Positions 41,959-51,786 of a stretch of DNA of 61,349 nt are shown piece by piece. A program made the translations under genes and the position numbers. Source of the stretch: Acidobacteriota bacterium (lineage in GTDB: Bacteria > Acidobacteriota > UBA6911 > RPQK01 > JACQSY01); contig JACQSY010000081.1 in NCBI GenBank assembly GCA_016211085.1, positions 1 to 61,349 on the forward strand, in the 5' to 3' direction. Below the pieces are notes generated by a model. It was not told where the DNA came from. It searched no databases and worked only from the letters and a program-made list of their open reading frames with translations. Position 1 is the stretch's first letter. Each line of letters starts with the position of its first letter.

Positions 41959-42996
41959 ATGGAAAAACGTCTGACTGAAATGGTGGCTTGCGCCGGTTGA
42001 GCTTCCAAGCTGGCACCGGAGGTGCTGTCGCGAGCTCTTTCAGGCATTGAAGTTTACGCGGATCCCAATGTGTTGGTTGGTTACGAGCACGCCGACGACG
42101 CCGGAGTGTATCAACTGGACTCCGAGAGGGCACTGGTTCAATCGCTTGATTTTTTTACCCCCATTGTGGACGATCCCTTTTTGTATGGGCAGATTGCCGC
42201 AGTAAACTCTTTAAGCGACGTTTACGCCATGGGCGGCACCCCCCACTTCGCTTTGTCTATCGTAGGATTCCCCAAATCGGAACTCCCAGTGGAAGTACTG
42301 CATGAGATTCTGCAGGGGGGGACCGAAAAAATGAACGAGGCTGAGGTCGCCGTCATCGGCGGTCATTCCGTGCAGGATCCCGAGTTGAAATTCGGATACT
42401 GTGTGACCGGCTTTGTACACCCTCAACGGGTCTTTACAAACGCGGGAGCGAGACCGGGAGACCGGCTGATCTTAACCAAGCCTCTTGGCAACGGAATCAT
42501 TACCACCGGGTTGAAATTAGGCAAGACGCCTCCGGACGTGCTGGAACAGGCGGTTCAATGGATGCTGCGACTGAACCGCTCCGTGCGTGACCAGTTGCAG
42601 GATTACCCGGTCCACTCCGTCACCGACATTACGGGTTACGGCCTACTGGGGCATGCGTTTGAAATGGCCTCGGCAAGTGACGTCACTTTGGTCTTCCAAG
42701 CCGGGACAATTCCGGTGCTGGAAGGGGTAGACGATCTGGCCAAGCAAGGAGCGTTATCCGGCGGCGTCAGCGCCAATGCTCGTTATGTGGGGGATGCTGT
42801 TTTGTGGGAAGGTGTGGCCGAAACTTTTCGCCAGGTCCTTTTCGATCCCCAAACCTCGGGGGGGTTTTTGATCAGTATGCCCGAGCCGGCCGCCCAGCAG
42901 TTTTCCGCAGTAATTGAAGGTAATGGAGGAATGGCCCGCATCATTGGACATGTGCTGGAGCGTGGGCAGGTACGCATTCGCGTCCGCGCGGACTGA
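41959..42996 (+). CDS. selD: Selenide, water dikinase SelD, itself a selenoprotein (in-frame UGA)
   Basis: 345 residues when the UGA at 41998-42000 is read as selenocysteine. The N-terminus is MEKRLTEMVACAG-Sec-ASKLAPEVL. In E. coli SelD the active-site Cys17 is followed three residues later by Lys20; here Sec14 and Lys17 fit exactly. Downstream are VGYEHADDAGVYQLD, SLDFFTPIVDDPF, AVIGGHSVQDPELKFGYCVTG and FDPQTSGGFLIS, all standard. It makes selenophosphate from selenide and ATP, the donor for tRNA-Sec charging. A start after the UGA (GTG at 42022) would remove the catalytic residue and lacks family support. Confidence 0.93.
41998..42040 (+). promoter_or_regulatory. Bacterial SECIS-like hairpin in selD
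   Basis: Directly after the UGA, TGGCACC and GGTGCTG pair around a GGA loop, a seven-pair stem with G-U pairs at its base. The loop begins 17 bases after the UGA, the spacing seen in E. coli formate dehydrogenase genes. An outer GAGCT (from within the UGA) can also pair with AGCTC at 42036-42040. It is expected to recruit SelB. The fold is by eye only. Confidence 0.65.
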
Positions 42997-43023
42997 AGTT
43001 TTTTCAACGGTGAAGGGGAAATT

Positions 43024-43806
43024 GTGAAAAAAATTATCCTACTGGGGTTTCTGTTGTCCTCCTGTGCCCGGGGGACCATCCCGACGCTGGAAGACATCGC
43101 CTCGGGCGATGCGGCGGTCGTGGATCTGGGACACGCGTTAAACCGGCACAATCCTTATTGGCCCGGTCCTGTTTATGAACCCTTCCAATTCAAAATAATT
43201 GCCACACTGGAAAAAGACGGAGTCTATTCAGGCGCTTTTTCAATGCCGGAGCACCTCGGAACACACCTTGATGCTCCCAATCATTTTAAGCTCGGCCAGA
43301 AGGCCGTCGATCAGTTGGAACTCAGCGAACTGGTCGCTCCGATGGCGGTCATTGATGTGCGTTCCGTAGTCCAGGGCCACTCCGATTACCAGCTTTCACT
43401 GGCTGACGTCGAAGCTTTCGAAAAGAAGCACGGGCCAATCGCAGAAGGGACCGTAGTTTTCGCTCTTACCGGCTGGGGACGCTATTGGAATGATTTTGCG
43501 CGCTATAAGAATCAAGATACTCTCGGCCGGATGCATTTCCCGGGTTTCAGCAGCCAGGCAGTTTCCTTTCTGTTGGAGCAAAGGCGGATCAAAGGGCTGG
43601 GGATCGACACGCTCAGTGTCGATTTCGGACCGTCGCGCGATTTTGAGATCCATCATCTGGTGCACGGCAAAGGCGGATATCACATTGAGAACGCCGCCAA
43701 CCTCGAACGGGTTCCATCCAAGGGGGCCTGGTTGCTCAGCGCACCGATCAAGATTGAAAAGGGCTCAGGAGGTCCGGCTCGCGTATGGTCAGCGTGGCGA
43801 AGGTAA
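43024..43806 (+). CDS. Exported cyclase-family (kynurenine formamidase-like) hydrolase
   Basis: 260 residues from GTG. The signal ILLGFLLSSCAR contains a lipobox-like cysteine near residue 14, so it is probably an envelope lipoprotein. The metal-binding motif HLGTHLDAPNHF matches the HxGTHxDxPxH signature of the cyclase/KynB family. Later DTLSVDFGPSRDFEIHHLVHG carries further histidines. It likely hydrolyses an amide or formyl-amide. Export makes the classical kynurenine role doubtful. 27 bases downstream of selD. Confidence 0.8.
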   Translation: MKKIILLGFLLSSCARGTIPTLEDIASGDAAVVDLGHALNRHNPYWPGPVYEPFQFKIIATLEKDGVYSGAFSMPEHLGTHLDAPNHFKLGQKAVDQLELSELVAPMAVIDVRSVVQGHSDYQLSLADVEAFEKKHGPIAEGTVVFALTGWGRYWNDFARYKNQDTLGRMHFPGFSSQAVSFLLEQRRIKGLGIDTLSVDFGPSRDFEIHHLVHGKGGYHIENAANLERVPSKGAWLLSAPIKIEKGSGGPARVWSAWRR

Positions 43807-43880
43807 CACTGGTGTCCCCATGGTTTTAGCGCGTAGCCGCTTCGCGCGCCCGCCGGGAGACGGCGGCTGCCCTGGGGGCC

Positions 43881-44234
43881 TTATTCAGGACTGATTTTTA
43901 ATGACTTCAGGAATTTCTCGTCTTGAGTCGTCAACTCAAGTCGCACATGGGGTAATTTTCGCGCCCCGGCGGTGCTTTCATCACGCTTGTTGAACCCGAT
44001 GGTGGCTTCAATGACAAGGAAGATTTCGTATCCCGATTCACGGATGTTTTGAATAGCTGCATTTATACGGGCCGATTCCGTCAGCGCCTCATTGATGGCG
44101 ATTTCCAATTTCTTTTTGTAGTCTTTTAATTCCTCATCCAGCATTTGAAACAATACCTTTTCGTTTGTTAATATCGCACTCGCATCGGGTCGTGCGCAGC
44201 AACTGCGGAGAAGTGATCCCTTACTTCGACTCAT
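43881..44234 (-). CDS. Hypothetical helical protein
   Basis: 117 residues from the ATG at 44234, chosen because AAAAGGA lies nine bases upstream; an internal ATG at 44144 is an alternative. The central part is helical and charged (LDEELKDYKKKLEIAINEAL), followed by a predicted beta region (YEIFLVIEATIGF) and a C-terminal LKSLKIS. No family recognised, no signal peptide. Divergent from the mutase gene with only 26 bases between. Confidence 0.5.
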   Translation of the reverse strand: MSRSKGSLLRSCCARPDASAILTNEKVLFQMLDEELKDYKKKLEIAINEALTESARINAAIQNIRESGYEIFLVIEATIGFNKRDESTAGARKLPHVRLELTTQDEKFLKSLKISPE

Positions 44235-44260
44235 GATAACAGAGTCCTTTTGAATGTAAA

Positions 44261-45844
44261 GTGCAAACGACCAGACGAGCGCCATCTCAACGTAAAGCCG
44301 CGAAAATCGTCTATCGTCCAGAGGACGTGGCGGAGCTCGACTATGCCGAGCATCTCGGAGACCCGGGGCAGTTTCCCTTCACGCGAGGCATTCACCCTGA
44401 GATGTATGGCTCCCGGCTCTGGACCATGCGCCAGTACGCCGGCTATGCAACGGCGGAGGAATCCAACCGCCGCTACCGTTACCTGCTTTCCCAAGGCACC
44501 AGCGGACTCTCGGTGGCCTTCGATCTACCTACCCAAATTGGTTTGGACTCGGATCATCCTCTCGCAGTCGGTGAAGTGGGGCGGGTCGGTGTTGCCATTG
44601 ACAGCCTTGACGATATGGAGCGGCTTTTCGAGGGAATTCCACTGGATCAGATTTCCACATCTATGACTATAAATGCCACCGCGGCGATTTTGCTCGCCCT
44701 CTACGTAGCCGTCGCGCGAAAACAAAAGGTATCCCCGTCGCAACTGCGCGGAACCGTCCAGAACGACATTTTAAAAGAGTACATTGCGCGCGGAACCTAC
44801 ATTTATCCTCCACGGCCCTCTTTGCGGCTGGTCACAGATGTCTTTGCTTATTGCCAGGAGGAAATGCCTCGCTGGAACACCATTTCCATCAGCGGTTACC
44901 ATATACGTGAGGCCGGTTCAACGGCCGCGCAGGAGTTGGCGTTCACCCTGGCCAATGCGGAAACCTATGTGAGCGCCGCGCTGGAGGCTTCCCTCAAACT
45001 GGACGATTTCGCTCCACAGCTCTCCTTTTTTTTCAATGCCCATAACGACCTCTTTGAAGAGGTGGCCAAGTTCAGGGCGGCGCGCAAACTCTGGGCGCGT
45101 ATCATGCGCGATCGTTTTGGCGCTCAGAGGAAAGAATCCTGGATGCTGCGATTTCACACCCAGACGGCAGGGAGCACGCTGACCGCGCAGCAACCGGATA
45201 ACAACGTGATCCGGATAACCGTCCAGGCTCTGGCGGCTATCCTAGGCGGGACACAGTCGCTTCACACCAATGCGCGGGACGAAGCATTAGCGCTGCCCAC
45301 GCAAGAAGCAGCGCGTCTGGCGCTGCGTACGCAGCAGGTGCTGGCCTATGAAAGCGGAGTGGCTCGGGTGGCTGATCCGCTGGGCGGAAGCTGGTATCTG
45401 GAAAGCCTCACCTTGCAGCTCGAGTTTGAAGCGCAAGAATATCTTGAAAAGATTCGTTCCATGGGCGGGATGCTCCGGGCCATTGAAACCGAGTATGTAC
45501 AAAACGAAATTCGCCAGGCAGCCTATGCCCATCAGAAACGTTTGGAGGCAGGCGAGGAGATCATGGTCGGAGTCAATCTGTTTGATTCCGAAGGTGGCGC
45601 ACCGATAGAAATCCTGAAGGTGGATCCGGAGATCGAAACGCGTCAGATCGAACGCTTGCAGCGGTTGCGTCAAACTCGCGCCGCCGCCGCCGTTACGCGG
45701 GCCCTGGATAAGGTTCGTGAAACCGCCCGCGGGGGTGAAAATTTGGTTCCCGCCATCATTGGTGCGGTGGAAGCTTACGCAACGGTCGGAGAAATTGCCG
45801 ACGTCCTTCGGGATGTGTTTGGAGAACACCGGGAGGGCACTTGA
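44261..45844 (+). CDS. Methylmalonyl-CoA mutase, catalytic (alpha/large) subunit without B12 domain
   Basis: 527 residues from GTG. The TIM-barrel region has [73 protein letters not shown] and [19 protein letters not shown]. The Tyr of RQYAG and the Arg in IARGTY are those of methylmalonyl-CoA mutase rather than isobutyryl-CoA mutase. The roughly 130-residue cobalamin-binding domain is absent and must come from a separate subunit, not in this window. It interconverts methylmalonyl-CoA and succinyl-CoA. Overlaps the next gene by four bases. Confidence 0.9.
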   Translation: MQTTRRAPSQRKAAKIVYRPEDVAELDYAEHLGDPGQFPFTRGIHPEMYGSRLWTMRQYAGYATAEESNRRYRYLLSQGTSGLSVAFDLPTQIGLDSDHPLAVGEVGRVGVAIDSLDDMERLFEGIPLDQISTSMTINATAAILLALYVAVARKQKVSPSQLRGTVQNDILKEYIARGTYIYPPRPSLRLVTDVFAYCQEEMPRWNTISISGYHIREAGSTAAQELAFTLANAETYVSAALEASLKLDDFAPQLSFFFNAHNDLFEEVAKFRAARKLWARIMRDRFGAQRKESWMLRFHTQTAGSTLTAQQPDNNVIRITVQALAAILGGTQSLHTNARDEALALPTQEAARLALRTQQVLAYESGVARVADPLGGSWYLESLTLQLEFEAQEYLEKIRSMGGMLRAIETEYVQNEIRQAAYAHQKRLEAGEEIMVGVNLFDSEGGAPIEILKVDPEIETRQIERLQRLRQTRAAAAVTRALDKVRETARGGENLVPAIIGAVEAYATVGEIADVLRDVFGEHREGT

Positions 45845-46674
45845 TTGCTACAGGCAGCAGCGCACAACCAATCCTGGAGGTTCACGGCCTCTCGGTAAAC
45901 GTATACAAAGGTGAACACCGGGTGCCGTTGCTCCAGGATGTTTCCCTGCAGCTTGTGTGCGGCGAGACTTTGGGTTTGGTGGGGAGATCCGGCTCCGGTA
46001 AGACCACCCTGGCCCTGTCTATAATGCGACTGCTGGACGCCGGCTTCGAGATCAGCTCGGGGGAAATCCTCTTTAAGGGACAGGATCTCCTAAGAGCGTC
46101 CTCCTCGGAAATGCGCCGCCTGTGGGGCCGCCACATTTCAATGGTTTTTCAGGAGCCGTACTCAGCGCTGAATCCCCTGGCGGATATCGGAACGCAAATC
46201 GGTGAGGTGATGCAGGAACACCTCGGCTGCACGAGAGCACAAGCGCGGCAACGTGCGGCTGAGCTGTTGTGTGATTTGGACGTCGACCAGCCCGAGCTGC
46301 GTCTGCGGCAGTACCCACACCAACTCTCCGGCGGGCAAAGACAACGGGCATTAATAGCGGCGGCGCTCGCGGGTGCCCCGGAAATCTTAATTGCTGATGA
46401 GCCCACCACCGCATTAGACCCGGTGGCGCAGATCCAAATACTGAACCAATTGCGCGATTGCTGTCTCAAACGCGAGATCTCACTGCTCTTAATCTCCCAT
46501 GACATCCCTGCGGTGGTGGCGTTGGCAGATTTTGTGGTTGTCATGGAAACCGGCTCCATCATAGAAGCTGGACCCGTCGCACACATCATAGAGGCTCCGA
46601 TGGCCTCTCCCACCAAGGAACTGTTGCAGGCGGCCCGCCGTTTTTCCAAGTCGGCCATCCTTGCGACTATTTAG
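45841..46674 (+). CDS. Peptide/nickel-type ABC transporter ATPase (DppD-like)
   Basis: 277 residues from a TTG with GGGAGG five bases upstream, overlapping the mutase stop. Walker [13 protein letters not shown], signature [12 protein letters not shown], Walker [13 protein letters not shown], and the Opp/Dpp-type insertion [19 protein letters not shown]. With the next gene it forms the usual heterodimeric ATPase pair of oligopeptide importers. No permease or binding protein lies alongside, so they must use partners elsewhere. Confidence 0.88.
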   Translation: MIATGSSAQPILEVHGLSVNVYKGEHRVPLLQDVSLQLVCGETLGLVGRSGSGKTTLALSIMRLLDAGFEISSGEILFKGQDLLRASSSEMRRLWGRHISMVFQEPYSALNPLADIGTQIGEVMQEHLGCTRAQARQRAAELLCDLDVDQPELRLRQYPHQLSGGQRQRALIAAALAGAPEILIADEPTTALDPVAQIQILNQLRDCCLKREISLLLISHDIPAVVALADFVVVMETGSIIEAGPVAHIIEAPMASPTKELLQAARRFSKSAILATI

Positions 46675-46677
46675 CCC

Positions 46678-47550
46678 ATGGCTTTGCTAGAGGTGCGACA
46701 ACTCCGCAAGCTATTCTCAGGAACTCGCTTTTCGCGGACGGGTCAGGTGATCCATGCTGTCGACAGCGTTTCTTTCGAGGTCGAAAACGGCGAAAGTCTG
46801 GGTGTGGTTGGCGAATCAGGCAGCGGTAAGACCACGCTGGCGCGTTGCATATTGAGGCTGCTGGAGCCAACCTCGGGAGAGATTTTTTTCGAAAGTGAAG
46901 ATCTGCTGTCGTTGGGTGGTGGAGAACTCCGGAGAATGCGGCGGAAGCTGCAGGCGGTATTTCAAGACCCTTTCAGTTCTTTAAACCCGCGGATGAGAGC
47001 AGCCCAGATCGTTGAGGAGCCGCTGATCATTCATCGCCTCGGAAATCCGCAGCAGAGGCGGAGCCGGGTGGAAGAAATGTTCCACATGGTGGGTCTGGAA
47101 ACCGAAGGGCTTTGCCGGTTCCCCCACGCCTTTTCAGCAGGTCAACGACAACGTATCGCTCTGGCCCGTGCCCTGGTGTGCGGTCCCAGCATGCTGATCG
47201 CGGACGAGCCCCTGGCTGCCCTGGACCTGGTGTCACAGGAAAGTCTCTTGACTCTGATGGAGAGACTAAAGCTAGAAATGAAGATCTCATTCCTGTTCAT
47301 AAGCCATGGGGTGGTGAGCGCCGCTCGGCTTTGTGAACGCATCGCCGTCATGTGGCGCGGCCGTTTGGTGGAAGTAGCTCCCGCCCGGGTCCTCTTTACG
47401 TCCCCTCTTCATCCATACACTCGGGCGCTGCTGCGGGCTGTGCCCGACCTTGAAGGTGCAAAAAACCTACGTGCTCCAGAACCACCCGACCGAACACTCC
47501 GCTTAGGGGAATTGTACGAAGCCAGTCCGGGGCACTGGGTTGCTGCGTGA
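46678..47550 (+). CDS. Peptide/nickel-type ABC transporter ATPase (DppF-like)
   Basis: 290 residues, three bases after the previous stop. Walker [13 protein letters not shown], signature FSAGQRQRIALA (an alanine replaces the usual first glycine), Walker B MLIADEPLAALD, and a C-terminal segment HPYTRALLRAVP typical of DppF/OppF. Energises peptide or metal-chelate uptake with its DppD-like partner. No transmembrane genes follow. Confidence 0.88.
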   Translation: MALLEVRQLRKLFSGTRFSRTGQVIHAVDSVSFEVENGESLGVVGESGSGKTTLARCILRLLEPTSGEIFFESEDLLSLGGGELRRMRRKLQAVFQDPFSSLNPRMRAAQIVEEPLIIHRLGNPQQRRSRVEEMFHMVGLETEGLCRFPHAFSAGQRQRIALARALVCGPSMLIADEPLAALDLVSQESLLTLMERLKLEMKISFLFISHGVVSAARLCERIAVMWRGRLVEVAPARVLFTSPLHPYTRALLRAVPDLEGAKNLRAPEPPDRTLRLGELYEASPGHWVAA

Positions 47551-47606
47551 CCCCGGAAAGTTGCTGACTAATCGATGAGATGCTGAAACGGGCGCAACGC
47601 CGAGAT

Positions 47607-47645
47607 CGCCCGCAACCCGCTTTTGCCCGAGGGGGGTTGCGGGCG
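47607..47645. repeat. GC-rich inverted repeat between dppF-like and macB-like genes
   Basis: CGCCCGCAACCC (47607-47618) and GGGTTGCGGGCG (47634-47645) are perfect 12-base inverted arms with a 15-base loop. There is no T-run on either side. It sits between two convergent genes, so it could slow or stop transcription in both directions. Confidence 0.55.
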
Positions 47646-47739
47646 GACGGCCGCCATCTCATTGTTGCTCCTCCTCGCCGATGGACCTGGCATCGCCTCG
47701 TCGTCCTCCCTCGGCTGGAGTCTCTATGAATCGAGAGTA

Positions 47740-48468
47740 CTAACAACTAAGCCTTTGAGCGGCGGCAGGAGCTGGGCCTCTGCCGTTTCGAATGTCCGAC
47801 TCAACGATTCCATCCCGCAAAGAGATGATGCGGTGTGCGTGAGCCGCAATCTCCTGTTCGTGCGTCACCAGGATTACTGTGTTGCCCCGCTCATGAAGTT
47901 GGGCAAAAAGATTCATGATCTCACGACCGGTCTGGGTATCCAGGTTTCCGGTCGGTTCATCGGCAAGCAGCAGCGAAGGATGGTTGACCAATGCGCGGGC
48001 GATGGCTACACGCTGACGCTGGCCTCCTGAAAGTTGGCTGGGCCGGTGGTCGAGGCGATCTCCCAGTTCCACCTGTTCCAGGGCGGCGCGTGCACGTGCT
48101 TTTCTTTCAGGAGAAGTGATGCCGGCGTAGACAAGTGGCAACTCTACATTGTGAAGGGCAGTAGCCCGCGGCAACAGGTGGAAGGTTTGAAAAACGAATC
48201 CAATCTCCCGGTTACGAATCTTCGCCAGCTCGTTGTCACTTAGAGCGCTCACGTTGCGGCCGGCCAGGTGATACTCGCCGCGAGTCGGGGTGTCCAGGCA
48301 GCCGACGATGTTCATCAGCGTAGATTTGCCCGAGCCGGAGGGCCCCATGATGGCAACATACTCGTTGGCAAGAATTTCCAGTGTGATTCCTCTTAAGGCC
48401 TGAATAAGATCGCAACCCATCGGAAAGGTTTTCCATAGCTGGAGCGTACGAATTAAAGGCAGCGACAA
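47740..48468 (-). CDS. MacB/LolD-type ABC transporter ATPase
   Basis: 242 residues from a TTG at 48468 just after the adaptor stop, with CGAGGA upstream; longer starts would overlap the adaptor gene by up to 74 bases. Walker [19 protein letters not shown], signature [15 protein letters not shown], Walker [13 protein letters not shown]. The family works with an FtsX-like permease (MacB, LolCE). The preceding adaptor gene is on the same strand, but no permease is seen downstream before the convergent ABC genes. Efflux or lipoprotein trafficking is likely. Confidence 0.85.
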   Translation of the reverse strand: MSLPLIRTLQLWKTFPMGCDLIQALRGITLEILANEYVAIMGPSGSGKSTLMNIVGCLDTPTRGEYHLAGRNVSALSDNELAKIRNREIGFVFQTFHLLPRATALHNVELPLVYAGITSPERKARARAALEQVELGDRLDHRPSQLSGGQRQRVAIARALVNHPSLLLADEPTGNLDTQTGREIMNLFAQLHERGNTVILVTHEQEIAAHAHRIISLRDGIVESDIRNGRGPAPAAAQRLSC

Positions 48469-48469
48469 G

Positions 48470-49882
48470 CTATAATCCTCGCGGCTTTTCAGCACGCACG
48501 GAATCGCCATCTTTGAGTGTGCGGAGCACTTGGTAGCTTCCACTAATCAGTGGCTCACCTTCGTGGAGGCCGGACAAGATTTCGATCTCAGTTTCGCCGA
48601 CGATTCCGGTTTTCACTGGGACAAACCGGGCCTTGCCTTGTTCGAGTAGGAAGACACCCGGCACCGCGGGGGTCCTGACGGATGGGATTGCTGGAGAGGG
48701 CGGCGAGGCCGGATTTTGCCTGGCTGGCAACTCCCGTTCAGTCATTGAAGATAAAGGTATGGCGATGACATTGTGCCGCACGGCTGTTTCTATTTGTGCT
48801 GTGCAGCTAAGCCCCGGACGAAGCGCTGACGGGGGATGGTCCAGCCTGATGGAGACCTTGAAATCCTTGGCCTCCTGCGCCTGGCCGGGGCGAGCGATTG
48901 CTGCATTCCCTATTTCAGTGACCCATCCCTTCAGAGGCTGATCCGGAAGCGCGTCCACCAGCACCACTGCGCTTTGCCCCATACGGATGTTGATAATATC
49001 GGTCTCATCAACCTCTACCTCTGCTTCAATGACTGAGAGATCGGCAATTTCCATCAAGGTGGCAGCTGGGTTGTTTAGCGTGCCGGGGACAGCGCGTTCA
49101 CCTACCTCTACATTCAGACGTGTAATCATCCCGGTCAGCGGTGAACGGATGATGGTCTTGGAGTGAGAATCCTGGCTCCGGGACAGCGTAGCGCGATGCT
49201 GCCGGACCCGGCTCAGTGCCGCGGTGTAGGAATTGCGAGCCTGCTCAAGCAGGGTGTCCGCCAGCGCGACCTGTGCACGAGCCTGTTCAAGGCGGGCCCT
49301 TGCGGAGAGCAGGGCGGCGTCAGAGGCGGCGAGTTCATTCTTTGCCTCTTCGTACAACTCCCGGGAAAGCAGTCGCTCCTCAAAAAGCCCGCTCTTGCGT
49401 TGGAAGTTGCGCCGCATCAGGGCCAGGTTCTCTTCAGCACGAACGACCTCGATTTCACTGACCTGCAAACTGGCCTGATCGCGGCGCCGTTGCGCCTCCT
49501 GGATACTGATTTGAGCTTTTTGGTTCTCTGCTTCGGCCACCGCCGAATCCACCAGAGCGAGCTGGGCTTGCATCTCGGCTTCAGTTTGCGTGGGGTCGAT
49601 CAAGAGCAAAAGGTCTCCTTTTTTCACTGCTTCGCCTTCATGAACATGCAGCCGCATAATGACACCGGGAACTTCAGATTGTAGTTCCACGTACTCGCGA
49701 GGATTGATCTCTCCTGAAGCGGTCACACGGGCCGCCAAACGGTCACGTTTGTGGACCGGCTCGATCTGAACCGGAATAACGGGAGTCCTGCGGCTATGGA
49801 TGCTTAAAAGGGCAAGTCCCACCAAAGAAAGCAGAGCTGCCAATCCAAAAACGACTTTACGTCCTGTTTTGAGGGAGGTCAT
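48470..49882 (-). CDS. Periplasmic adaptor (membrane fusion) protein, HlyD/MacA-like
   Basis: 470 residues. An N-terminal membrane anchor (about 8-27) precedes a first biotinyl-lipoyl-like segment ([19 protein letters not shown] then [19 protein letters not shown]). A long coiled-coil hairpin follows (about 105-250: repeated [17 protein letters not shown] heptads). After this come the second lipoyl half ([16 protein letters not shown]) and beta-barrel domains. It bridges an inner-membrane pump and an outer-membrane channel. It is the first gene of a pair with the MacB-type ATPase. Confidence 0.87.
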   Translation of the reverse strand: MTSLKTGRKVVFGLAALLSLVGLALLSIHSRRTPVIPVQIEPVHKRDRLAARVTASGEINPREYVELQSEVPGVIMRLHVHEGEAVKKGDLLLLIDPTQTEAEMQAQLALVDSAVAEAENQKAQISIQEAQRRRDQASLQVSEIEVVRAEENLALMRRNFQRKSGLFEERLLSRELYEEAKNELAASDAALLSARARLEQARAQVALADTLLEQARNSYTAALSRVRQHRATLSRSQDSHSKTIIRSPLTGMITRLNVEVGERAVPGTLNNPAATLMEIADLSVIEAEVEVDETDIINIRMGQSAVVLVDALPDQPLKGWVTEIGNAAIARPGQAQEAKDFKVSIRLDHPPSALRPGLSCTAQIETAVRHNVIAIPLSSMTERELPARQNPASPPSPAIPSVRTPAVPGVFLLEQGKARFVPVKTGIVGETEIEILSGLHEGEPLISGSYQVLRTLKDGDSVRAEKPRGL

Positions 49883-49997
49883 TCCAAATAAATTTCACCG
49901 GAGCGGGGACCCTATTTTACGATGCTTATGCTCGACAGGCCAGCAAGTAAAATAAAAAGGCGGAACCATTCGCGACTCAACCGATGACTGTATTAAC

Positions 49998-51260
49998 ATG
50001 TTCGAGGTATCTGCCAAGATGCTGAGCTACGCTGACGCCGTGGAACTGATACAGCAGCAATTACCGCCTCCGGCGGTGGTCCGTCTCCCTCTTTCGATGT
50101 CTTCACTGAAGGTTCTGGCCGAAGATGTTGTGGCTGACAGCGACATTCCGCCGTTCGACAAGGCCCTGATGGATGGCTACGCTGTCCGCAGTCAAGACGT
50201 GCGGAAGGCGCCGGTACAACTGCACGCGATCGGTATCTCATCTGCGGGAAGGCCGCTTGCCTGTAAACTCGCGCCGGGGCAGTGCGTCCAGATCATGACC
50301 GGAGCCGTGGTGCCGGCGGGAGCTGACGCTGTTCAAAGGGTGGAAAAGACAGGGCGTATCAATGACTCCACCGTGGAAATTCTTGAGGCGGTTTCGGAAG
50401 GAGAGAACATTTTAAAGCAGGCAGGCGAGGTACGCCGTGGCCAGGTCGTGCTCAGGAAAGGTACGGTTCTGACAGCGGTGCCCATCGGAGTACTGGCCGC
50501 CTTTGGCTACACTCACGTCTCCTGCTATGCGGCACCGCGCGCCAGCATCGTATCGACTGGTGACGAAATTGTAGAGATCACAGAAAGACCGGAGACTGGA
50601 AAAATCCGCAACTCGAATGCTTACATGTTGCACGCGCAATGTCGCTCTCTTGCCCTTGAGGTCGATTTGCTTCCGATTGTTGTGGACGATCCCGGGGAAC
50701 TGAAGAAAGCCTTGTCGCGGGCCTTGCTGAATGAGCTGGTGTTGTTTACCGGCGGGGTGTCGATGGGAGAATTCGATTACCTTCCCCGAGTCTTAAAAGA
50801 ATCGGGAGCCGACATCATCCTTCACAAAGTGGCCATAAAGCCGGGTAAGCCGATCCTGGTAGGCCGCAAGGACAGATCGCTGATTTTTGGCCTTCCGGGA
50901 AATCCCGTCTCTTCGTTCGTGACCTTTGAGCTGTTTGTCAGGCCGGCCGTTCGAAAGTGGATGGGGTTTGCCGGTTCGGGTCTTCCGAAAATATGGGGTA
51001 ATTTGCTTCGCGATGTGCGGCAGACACCCGGGCGGATTTTTTTCAAGGCCGCCTTGACTGCGTATACCAACGAGCAGTTCCAGGTAGATCCGCTGGACAC
51101 GCAGGGATCATCTGATCTGACCGGTTTTGCGGCTGCCAACTCCCTGCTTGTCGTGGGCGCGGACGTCTCATTTTTGCCCGCCGGGTCTCGCGTAGAAGTG
51201 CTATTGCTGGACCGTTATTTTGCGGCGGGTGATTCACCTCCTTCTCTGGAGTGCGTATGA
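49998..51260 (+). CDS. moeA: Molybdopterin molybdenumtransferase
   Basis: 420 residues. Domain I has DSDIPPFDKALMDGYAVRSQD. The catalytic MogA-like domain has IVSTGDEIVEI and LVLFTGGVSMGEFDYLP. The KPGKPILVGRKDRSLIFGLPGNPVSS segment is diagnostic. It inserts molybdate into molybdopterin-AMP. Overlaps moaC by four bases (ATGA). It shows that molybdenum enzymes are made, consistent with selenium-dependent enzymes elsewhere in the genome. Confidence 0.95.
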   Translation: MFEVSAKMLSYADAVELIQQQLPPPAVVRLPLSMSSLKVLAEDVVADSDIPPFDKALMDGYAVRSQDVRKAPVQLHAIGISSAGRPLACKLAPGQCVQIMTGAVVPAGADAVQRVEKTGRINDSTVEILEAVSEGENILKQAGEVRRGQVVLRKGTVLTAVPIGVLAAFGYTHVSCYAAPRASIVSTGDEIVEITERPETGKIRNSNAYMLHAQCRSLALEVDLLPIVVDDPGELKKALSRALLNELVLFTGGVSMGEFDYLPRVLKESGADIILHKVAIKPGKPILVGRKDRSLIFGLPGNPVSSFVTFELFVRPAVRKWMGFAGSGLPKIWGNLLRDVRQTPGRIFFKAALTAYTNEQFQVDPLDTQGSSDLTGFAAANSLLVVGADVSFLPAGSRVEVLLLDRYFAAGDSPPSLECV

Positions 51261-51709
51261 AGCTGAGCCATCTGGACGAAAAAGGTCGCGCCCGCATGGT
51301 GGATATCGGCGGCAAACAGCCGCTGAAGCGCGTGGCCATTGCAGAAGGGCGTGTTTTCATTTCAGAACGTACCCGGTCCGTGATTGAAGCGGCCGGATTG
51401 CCCAAAGGCAACCCTTTGGAGGTGGCGCGTCTGGCTGGGATACAAGCGGCCAAAAAAACCAGCGAATTGATTCCGCTGTGTCACGGAATCCATCTCGATT
51501 TTGTAGACGTCCAGATCGAGCTTAGAGACAGTGCGTTTTATATTCGCAGCGAAGTAGCCTGCCGATGGGCCACGGGGGTGGAAATGGAGGCACTGACTGC
51601 GGTAGCTGTTTCCGCCCTGACGCTTTACGACATGTGTAAGGCGGTCGATAAGAAAATGGTTATTGGTGAAATCCGTCTCGTGGAGAAAAGAAAAAGTTCC
51701 GTCGGTTGA
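51257..51709 (+). CDS. moaC: Cyclic pyranopterin monophosphate synthase
   Basis: 150 residues from the ATG that overlaps the moeA stop; a GTG two codons upstream is an alternative. LSHLDEKGRARMVDIGGK, IAAKKTSELIPLCHGI-like segment and VEMEALTAVAVSALTLYDMC are hallmarks. It converts the MoaA product into cyclic pyranopterin monophosphate. MoaA is not in the window. Confidence 0.96.
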   Translation: MKLSHLDEKGRARMVDIGGKQPLKRVAIAEGRVFISERTRSVIEAAGLPKGNPLEVARLAGIQAAKKTSELIPLCHGIHLDFVDVQIELRDSAFYIRSEVACRWATGVEMEALTAVAVSALTLYDMCKAVDKKMVIGEIRLVEKRKSSVG

Positions 51710-51786
51710 AAAGAAGAGAAGTTAAATAGCCGGCTGCAGCTAGTCTCCCCCTCTGTAAAATACGTTGAATTTTGGTTGAGGGGACA

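Noticed and set aside
42022..42996. selD as a normal gene starting at GTG 42022
   Set aside because: This would remove the catalytic residue and Lys17; the upstream in-frame codons with UGA match SelD exactly.
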